NCBI GenBank assembly: GCA_037039925.1
Contig: JAXRKP010000305.1
Span: 288,501-352,500, forward strand
DNA length: 64,000 nt
Origin: Doris montereyensis
Taxonomy: Eukaryota; Mollusca; Gastropoda; Nudibranchia; Dorididae
Direction of reading: 5' to 3'
In this document: piece after piece, positions 1 through 64,000 of the stretch
Layout: each line of letters starts with the position of its first letter
Position numbering within the stretch: the first letter of the stretch is position 1
Translations under genes and position numbers: made by a program
Notes under the pieces: generated by a model
What the model saw: the letters and a program-made list of their open reading frames with translations, nothing else
What the model was told of the DNA's origin: nothing
The model's database searches: none

Positions 1-284
1 TGTATGTATGTATGTGTCAAGGTAACTTTAGACATGGACTCAAAGGCAAAAACAAAACCTACAACTAGAAATGATGTTCTTTACGTACTGGTTGACCGCT
101 ATGAAGACATGAGTGAGTGGCTGACCGCTATGAAGACATGAGTGAGTGGCTGACCGCTATGAAGACATGAGTGAGTGGCTGGCTAGAAGGAGAACTGTCC
201 ACCAAAGAAAGGAAAAGTCCACACTTGATTTAAAACTGCTCAAAAGACTTCACATCTTTCCAACACACGTCTCTAGGTTTGTTT

Positions 285-405
285 CATTGCAATTTACCAC
301 ATCCACCATATGCAATAATCTCAAGGAGAATTAAGGGGAAGCAGCAAGATGAAAGATGAGTTAAAAGAGTGAGAGGAAAGAAGTAGCACCTACCAGCAGC
401 TACAA
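285..405 (-). repeat. Family R dispersed repeat
   Basis: Plus strand shows AATTTACCACATCCACCAT, ATCTCAAGGAGAATTAAG, CAGCAAGATGAAAG and GAAAGAAGTAGCACCTACCA, the family R order. Strand chosen so that the AAAT side is 3', as in SINE-1. Confidence 0.6.
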
Positions 406-713
406 ACTACCCACATATCTCTGGGTATAAGTTATAAAACGCCGGTCATAATAAACAAAAATTGCTGGACTTATAAAAAATACAAACAACCACACATGCA
501 CAATACAACCTAAAACAAAACAAAACAACACAAAAACCAAAACACCATGAAAAAGCATTTGTAATAAGCTGCAATAGTGTATGTGAAAAGTCATTTGATT
601 TCTAAATCTGTTTTCCTGTCACAGCACAGCGTACATGGATATACATACAATTAATTAGATAAGATTTGCACAATGAATTCTTTCTTGACAGTTATTGTCA
701 AGTTTATAGTCAT

Positions 714-751
<38 letters not shown>

Positions 752-773
752 TATGAAACGGCTCAAGAACAAA

Positions 774-777
<4 letters not shown>

Positions 778-849
<72 letters not shown>

Positions 850-885
850 GGAGGAGGGAGGGAGGGAGGGAGGGAGGGAGGGAGG

Positions 886-934
<49 letters not shown>

Positions 935-1060
935 GAGACAGAGAGACAGAGAGACAGAGAGAGACAGAGAGAGAGACAGAGACAAACACACACAGGGAGA
1001 CAGAAAGACAGAGAAAGAGAGAGACAGACAGAGAGACAAACAGACACACGGATGGAGACA
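778..1060. repeat. GA-rich microsatellite with GGGA core
   Basis: AG dinucleotides, GGGA tetramers at 845-890, then GACAGAGA variants. Confidence 0.95.
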
Positions 1061-1358
1061 TCAAAGTGACTGATGCATCTCATCTTCATGTCGTAAATTC
1101 AAAAAAAAATTCCTTTGTTTTTCTTTCCCATTTTTTTGTTTTGTTTGTTTCTTTGTTCTGTACAAAAGCATGAAAAAAAGTCACAAGATTTTGACATAAT
1201 GAAATGGATATGTTGACATGACATGAGATCTGATACCACATCATTCGTATCATTATCATTATTATTATGTTAAATAATGAATCATGGATTTCATTTGAAT
1301 TTGAAATGTGGGTGTGTCAATTTTCCTGATTTATCCTATCAAGTTCAATATATATATT

Positions 1359-1392
<34 letters not shown>

Positions 1393-1830
1393 CGCGCAAA
1401 AACACACACAGACAAAAAAACATGAAAGTCGATCTGTCGCATCACAAACATCTGTAGCTCTGTCTGCCTTGTGTGATGATGTTCCAGAATGTAACTTTCT
1501 AAAATTTTCTTTTTGTTAACATACCGCTGTCAATGTTAAAGTAGTGGCAATCTTTCTTTGAAAGAAATAATTAACGCATTTGACAAACCAAGACAGGAAA
1601 ATACTAAATGTATAGAGTATTATTACAAAGGCACACACACACACACACACACACATACACATATATAAACCTACGTACGTACAAACACGTACCGCATAGA
1701 CAATTATTATACAATAATAAATGTTAAAGATGATAAGAGGAGGAATTTGTTGTCATTTTCACGTTCTGCCTTTTGAACAGAAATAATCACTTTAACATAA
1801 AGTCTTAACATTAAAATTTTTATTTTTAAA

Positions 1831-1837
<7 letters not shown>

Positions 1838-1882
<45 letters not shown>

Positions 1883-1892
1883 TATATATTTT

Positions 1893-1932
<40 letters not shown>
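1838..1932. repeat. AT dinucleotide tract
   Basis: Two AT runs separated by TTTTTATAAA; close to palindromic. Confidence 0.93.
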
Positions 1933-2194
1933 GAAATACATTTGATTTGCAGAAACCCTTTTAAAGGGTGTGATATTTCAAGAATTGAAAATGCTGAGGG
2001 TTGGGTTGTTGCTTTTTAGTCTCTCTCGGGACTGAGCGCTACAAACATTGATGCCGAACCCAAATTCTCCATGCACTCTGTCCAAAGTCACCTTACATCG
2101 TCGCTACGAAAGCCTGATTTCTTTGTGTGTGTTATGCATAATGCATAATGTGTGATGCGTAACCAACAATAATGTGGAAATATAACTAAGTTGT

Positions 2195-2310
2195 ATCACG
2201 CAACACGTATACTGAATCACGCATCACGTATACTGAATCACGCATCACGTATAATGAATCACGCATCACGTATACTGAATCACGCATCACGTATAATGAA
2301 TCACGCACAC
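2195..2310. repeat. 21 bp minisatellite TGAATCACGCATCACGTATAC
   Basis: About five copies of a 21 base unit beginning TGAATCACGCATCACG; related GCATCACG words continue to 2365. Confidence 0.85.
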
Positions 2311-2602
2311 ACATGGATGTAAATGTTTTAAGTATTGTGCATTACGCATCACGCATCATGTACACATGATGGAAACGGGCGAGGGGTCAAAGGTCAGGTA
2401 ATGCCAGTTGAAGCCTATCAGAGCAACAGCATAAACCTATAAGCCGGCTATTAAGTAGCAAAACAGGGGAGAATGTCAACTCGTCTCTGATATCAAAGGC
2501 ACACACGCCACAGGGGTTTGGATAGTTTTTGTTGTCCTCCTTTTCTCTTCTTTGTTTTATTTTTCTCTCTCTGTTTTCTCTCACTCCCTCACTTATAAAA
2601 TT

Positions 2603-2608
2603 TTTATT
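2603..2608 (-). promoter_or_regulatory. Candidate polyadenylation signal AATAAA
   Basis: An AATAAA hexamer on the minus strand lies about 750 bases downstream of the EHMT stop. A SINE-1 copy lies between the stop and this signal, so the 3' UTR would contain it. Other AT-rich stretches nearby could also serve; without transcript data this is only a candidate. Confidence 0.25.
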
Positions 2609-2847
2609 GTTCCTATAATGTATTCGCTCGTGTCACATTCATCAATAAATAACTGATGACTTTTCACTTCAATGTTTAACCCTTACATTGTCACATTCAC
2701 CTTCGTTGGCCCAAATTTCTGCTTATATCCCCATTACTATATTCGCAAAAGGCCGAAATTGTGACAGGACCCAGCAAAAAGGTCAATCTAGGAGAGAAGA
2801 CTCGTTGAGCGTTTCAAGAATTATGTCCCTTTGCTCGGAAATTTTTT

Positions 2848-3168
2848 ATTTGATTTACCCACATCTGCAACTAAGGTGATCTCAGGGTTTTTGGTAGGAT
2901 TTTGAATTTTGCCTAGACTGCCCTGTAAACAGACAAGAAATTTTTAACATGCATAGGGTTGTGATCTGCACACAGGACCTCCTTTTTATCGTCTATCTCC
3001 GATGGGCAGATGGGACTAGGTGTCGATCCACCTACCCGGACCAGGGGGATAGATTTTGCTTGAAAAAACAACAAAAAACTGTTCAAATGTTAGCAGGACT
3101 CGACCCCACTACCTTTTAGTTGAGAGGCCAACACCTTGCCTCTGGACCACCGAGTCCCCCAGCTCAGG
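2848..3168 (-). mobile_element. SINE-1 copy (tRNA-derived), near full length
   Basis: On the minus strand a tRNA-like head (GGTGGTCCAGAGGCAAGG A box region, GGGGTCGAGTCCTGC B box) is followed by the body AGGTGGATCGACACCTAG and a 3' end CACCTTAGTTGCAGATGTGG with AAAT-rich tail. Lies in the EHMT 3' flank/UTR. Confidence 0.7.
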
Positions 3169-3358
3169 AGATCCCATTCTGCTCCCATGAATTTTTCTGG
3201 ACTGACATTCATCCATTTTTTTCCAACTTTGCTACTTCTTTTTGTTGTTTTCTTAACAATCCAAAATGGGTTCTGCTGATGATAGCGACAATGTAAGGGT
3301 TAAAAAACATTAACAAAACAAAAAACCAGAAAGAGACTGAAGTGACCTCAATGCATCA

Positions 3359-58927
<55,569 letters not shown>

Positions 58928-58936
<9 letters not shown>

Positions 58937-58966
58937 AAGAAGGGGCAATGTGCATGCGCATGCGCA
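58928..58966 (-). promoter_or_regulatory. EHMT core promoter: NRF1 palindrome and YY1-like site
   Basis: TGCGCATGCGCA at 58955-58966 is a perfect NRF1 (YGCGCAYGCGCR) palindrome. GATGGCGGC on the minus strand at 58928-58936 is the core of a YY1 site, which in many TATA-less promoters sits at the transcription start. The spacing of about 20 bases and the position just upstream of the first donor fit a housekeeping-type promoter. No TATA box seen. Confidence 0.6.
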
Positions 58967-59109
58967 TGAAAATTTCTCTCAGGTTCCTCCTTTTGCTGCC
59001 CAGGTTTTGTTTGGCATAGGACAACGGGGCGGGCAGTGGGTGGTAAGAAGAAAAACTCAGAGCCAAGCGAGCGCGAATCAGGTCTGCTGTCAAACCTACT
59101 GATTACGGA

Positions 59110-59535
59110 AGTAGTAATATTTTTTTTTTTTAATCATTTCATCATTTTTTTATTTGTTCGGCAAGGTTGAATGCAAGCCTGTTGTTGACTAGAATGATCG
59201 TAGCTGAAGTCGAAATTGTTAGGTGGGTTGTGGTTAGGTTTTTTTTTCGAAGGGTGAGTAAATTCCAACATTTGTTTGACCTGTCCCAGTTCAATCTTGT
59301 CTCGACTAGTCTGTAAATCTGTAAAGTGATGAAGTCATCAATCCTGTCATTGATTTACTAACCCCAATATCACATCCACGGGTAGTGCACATGTATCACA
59401 AACGGTGTGAGTTTTGTAAGTGTGTAAAAACACAAACTAAAATATCTTCAAAATGACTCTCAACTTTTTTCATGGTAGGTTTTCGTCTACTGACTAGAAT
59501 CTAACTCAGTTTTGAGTATACGATACATATAGGCC
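59110..59535. other. Upstream flank, nothing recognised
   Basis: Unique sequence with T-runs; no exon, tRNA head or inverted repeat noticed. Confidence 0.6.
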
Positions 59536-59539
59536 TACA

Positions 59540-60120
59540 TAATATGTCTGTCAGTCTGTGTATTAGTCTATGTATGTATGGATGGACGGATGTAATGTTT
59601 CAATGTGTATGCTATGTGCATATCATGTATGTTATGCATGTAAGGATGTATGTATGTAAGCCTATATATATATATATATATGTGTGTGTACATATGTACA
59701 TATGTGTGTGTTTGTATGTATGTATGTATCTATGCATGTACCATGTATGTATGTATGTCTGTAGTGTATGTGTGTATGTACGTATCTATGCACGTACGTA
59801 CGTTTGTATGTTATGTGTGTATATAACAGGTATTATGTATGTATGTATTATGTACGTATGCATGGATGGGTGGGTGTGATGGATGGATCGTTGGATTTAG
59901 TATGCCTGTATGTAGTGTATGGATATGTGTGTATGTCTGTCAACCAGTCTGTCTGTCTATCAGTATGTCTGTCTCTATGCCTGGCTGTCTGCATGTCTGT
60001 GTGGATGGCTGTCTATCCGTCTATTTGTCTGCATATATGTGTCAGTCTGTCTGTCAGTCAGTATATATGAATGTCTGTATGTATGTACATACTGCATACG
60101 TTGTGTGTATGTGTACATGT
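59540..60120. repeat. GTAT/GTCT-rich simple repeat region
   Basis: TATGTATG and GTCTGTCT tetramers; a diverged tetranucleotide satellite. Frames here are low-complexity only. Confidence 0.88.
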
Positions 60121-60599
60121 ATGGGAGACATAAAAGACGTCTACTGCTATACTGCAAGTAGACTGCGTGCCTGCAAGACCACAATATTATCATGTGCTTG
60201 CATCATGTCTAATGCTATAAACTCTGTCCTGAAAGCAGTAGACACCAAACACTACAAGTGAGGTAAAGTAATCTAAAAGCACAATTCAATATCAAAACAA
60301 CATAGAGTGAGGAATAAACTGAATATCTTATTTAGATCCAAAGCAACAACTGGACTATTGTTTATCCCTTTGAGATCAGTTAAAGCGTAATACAAGAACG
60401 ACTAAATATTATACATAACATGATCCCATCTTCAAACATTGAATGACTCTGTCAGTGTCACTAGCATACATTTTACCCAAGTACAGCAATGCTGTCAAAT
60501 AAACTACCAAGAAAAAATTAAACTCTGCAATGCCACTGAAGACTTATAGAAACAGTACTAAATACATCAAAATTGAATTAACAGTTCGGCTAAATTCAG

Positions 60600-60800
60600 A
60601 ATTATGCGCGCACACAACATACATATATACATGCATGCATACATACATATATACATACACGCATACATATGTATACATTTGTCTACATACATATAGATAC
60701 ACATACACACATACATACATATATACATACATAATATATACATACATAATACATACACATAACATATACATACACATGTACGTATACATATACATAATAT
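60600..60800. repeat. CATA/TACA simple repeat
   Basis: ACATACATATATACATACAT-type sequence. Confidence 0.88.
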
Positions 60801-60839
60801 ATATCAAATTCAATTCAAACAAAATTTTAATCATCCTCG

Positions 60840-61740
60840 AAGGGCAATTTTTCATATCCACACAGTAAAATTACAAAGCACAAAATCTGTAAAGCACTAT
60901 AAAGTTTACCATTCACCAGAATCACTGTCCACATACATAAATTAAATTAAATAAATACATTTCCAAATGCGAATACTGCTATTAAGAAAACTTGAACGGA
61001 ATTCTGTCCAAATCCATAGTTAAAAAATAACCAAAACATGTTATAATTATAACATTTCAAAATAGGACAAATAATCTGAACACAATCCAACACGAACAAG
61101 ACAAAAACTCGCAGCGACATCCATTGACTTCGACACACCTGACGTGCCTGCATTTTTAAACTCTTCTAATGTTTTAATGTGCATTGGGCCCTACAGTTAC
61201 AGAGTTACATTACAAAGAGACTTCACTAGGACTCATTCACTCTGTCTGGCACTAGCCTAACCTCATCTAGTTAGTAGTGACTAACAATAGGCCCAGACTT
61301 CTGACCAGTATTAGCAGAGGCACTGGCCCAATTTGCAGCGTAAAAAATAAGTATATGAAAGACAGTCAGCCATCTTTTGAAAACGTGAAACATTCCCTGT
61401 ACTGTTGCAATATTGATCGACATGTTAGTATTATGACTATTATGTGGGTATCGCTTGGCGCTTGTAGTCCTCTTTTCTAATGACTTGTTTTCACGCTTTG
61501 ATTTAAGTCACCTTGACACACATCCCCGCTCTTCCCTTCCCTCCCCCTGCCTGCCTGCCACCTTTGCCCCTCGTTTTCGCCCGACTTCGAATTAGAAATC
61601 CGATTGGTTGAAAACCCTGAGATGTGCTACCACTTGTATATTTTGTACCAAAATTTATTTGGGTGTCCAAGCCGAAGAAGAACATTTCTTGTATTTAATT
61701 TTAAAAACAAATAAATCATCTGATAATAATCGACCACGGT
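60840..61740. other. Intergenic, nothing recognised
   Basis: Unique AT-rich sequence; short frames only. Confidence 0.6.
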
Positions 61741-61759
61741 TGTGTAGATCTACGTACAT

Positions 61760-62475
<716 letters not shown>

Positions 62476-62489
62476 GAGACACGAAGACA

Positions 62490-63060
62490 GAACTTACTGG
62501 ATGTCGAAATGGTGTGTTCTTCCACAGACAGAGTGATAAATAATATATTATCAGTTAGACTACCATGAATCAGTCCTACTTACATTCACATCGTAACACC
62601 TCAATCGATGCATATTTCTGTGGTTTTGGATTTAACCTCGATTAATCAAACTTGATTTTTTAAACTGATTTTTAAAAATCTTTTTTACTTTTATTCTACT
62701 TCATAGCAGCTCAACTTAATTCGGGACATTATATTCCTTTATGATGATCCCCCTCTTCATTAATACATATTATACGTTATGTTTTGATGCTATATTGCCG
62801 GTAGTCTTAAAAACATATTTCTTGTCGAAATGGTCCTTATTAATCACTTAACTTACATTATGCAATTATTTTATGGGCTCTTCTCACATAGAGATATATG
62901 TGTCTTCAATATTTTCATTGATAGCCATATCTCATAGCTTTGGTTTCATTACGAAATATCGTCCATGTAATTATTGTAATCTAGATCGAACGTCTTTTGC
63001 CATGATATATAATATTAATATTATCCCGGAGGCAGGATTGTAATGTAACCTACTTAGTAC
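62490..63060. other. Intergenic, nothing recognised
   Basis: Unique AT-rich sequence without coding signal. Confidence 0.6.
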
Positions 63061-63084
63061 AAGAACTATAGTAAGAAGGTATTA

Positions 63085-63198
<114 letters not shown>

Positions 63199-63325
63199 TG
63201 AGAGAACGAGAAATCAACGTGTATTAGATTTAGATCTATAGTATCTCTTATCGTAAAGGGAGAGATAGGCGAGGAAAACAGTTTCTGAGAAAATTCATCG
63301 TGGCATTTTGATACTACCGACCCAG

Positions 63326-63333
63326 TGACGTCA
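63326..63333. promoter_or_regulatory. CRE palindrome TGACGTCA
   Basis: A perfect cAMP-response-element palindrome about 4.4 kb upstream of the EHMT promoter. With a GCCGCCATC at 63826-63834 it might belong to a neighbouring gene outside the window. No exon is seen nearby. Confidence 0.25.
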
Positions 63334-64000
63334 CGACAAAGGCATGCTGGTTTCAACTTGCTCTCTAGGCCAAACTCTAATGGTGATAAATTCAGGTCTG
63401 GTATTTATCCTAAGATCAATACTACGGGACCTAGTCTCTACACACACACAATCACATTCCATTCACGCACCGTTGGGGCCTGCGCCAGTTGCTAGCCCAG
63501 AGTGGAAAAGACAGACACCCTTGTTTGGGATGGCCTGCAATATTTATTAATCTGCATCCGTCGTTAACAAGCCACGTCATAACAACAAAGACAGATCTAC
63601 TATCATTCCTCTTTAACTTTAATACTAAAAACATTATTTCATCCATCTTGTCTCATGGGGTATAAATTTAGTAGCAGAAGAACAGATTGCCAAATCTAAA
63701 TCAGAGCACAATGTAGACCTAGCTTATTTTTGCCCTGAAAATGAAATAAGCTGGGTCTACCCTTCCAAATTGTGTACCTGATGTAGATCTTATCTAGTTT
63801 AACATTACACGATTCTAGTTTAACTGCCGCCATCACAGTTTTTCATCTCCGTGGCTCACCAAGCTGCACGTAGGCTATTACCATTTGCTAGATCTACTCA
63901 TTATACGTCATGGAGTTACGTCTGGAGGACACGATGAAGCAGTTTTCTATTTATAACTCAAACCAAAAACGCTTTTATTTATTGTTGTAGCACAAAGCAC
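63334..64000. other. Right edge of window, nothing coding recognised
   Basis: Higher GC than the rest of the flank and containing GCCGCCATC, so a promoter or first exon of another gene is possible, but no splice-bounded frame could be supported. Confidence 0.4.

Overview
The window is animal (metazoan) genomic DNA from a very repeat-rich, intron-rich genome. Split exons with GT-AG borders, tRNA-derived SINEs, non-LTR retrotransposons and kilobase minisatellites rule out a prokaryote. The repeat style and protein divergence suggest an invertebrate, possibly a mollusc; that placement is an inference without a database search.

One host gene accounts for nearly all recognisable coding sequence. 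It lies on the minus strand, from a promoter near 58.9-59.0 kb to a stop codon at 3359-3361. It is an EHMT (G9a/GLP) histone H3 lysine-9 methyltransferase. I could place about 28 exons (promoter-proximal exon first): a short 5' exon, a small acidic exon, a 2.1 kb N-terminal exon (54184-56306), three small exons carrying a basic patch and a SUMO-interaction-like motif, a Pro/Ser/Thr-rich exon (37400-38310), three exons of the EHMT cysteine-rich RING-like domain, two linker exons, eight exons encoding most of the ankyrin repeats (the last repeat runs into the next exon), then pre-SET, SET and post-SET exons down to 3359. Neighbouring exons join in phase, and the aromatic cage, the Zn-binding cysteines and the catalytic SET motifs are visible. 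Many exons carry single-base frame changes, mostly in homopolymers, with conserved protein on both sides. This looks more like an unpolished long-read assembly than a decayed gene.

The introns hold everything else. There are at least four tRNA-derived SINE families (called here SINE-1 to SINE-4), a very abundant ~150 bp dispersed repeat (family R), a MITE family with ATGCATAGCTGCCAA-like ends, three further inverted-repeat DNA elements, and four LINE pieces. Minisatellites include units of 28 bp (4.05-6.46 kb), 21 bp (8.5 kb), 36 bp (16.9 kb), 26 bp (22.3 kb), 17 bp (23.4 kb), 34 bp (24.5-25.65 kb), ~50 bp (28.95-30.48 kb), 14 bp (31.3-32.6 kb), mixed 33/24 bp with higher-order structure (40.2-43.95 kb) and 36 bp with a 1.1 kb higher-order duplication (45.2-48.2 kb). 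Long reading frames over these arrays arise because their periods are multiples of three; they are not genes.

Upstream of the gene (59-64 kb) I see simple repeats and no convincing gene. The most interesting points are an H3-like TARKS sequence in the N-terminus of the methyltransferase, a minisatellite that appears to have grown out of a SINE tRNA head, and a transposon that split a pre-existing minisatellite.
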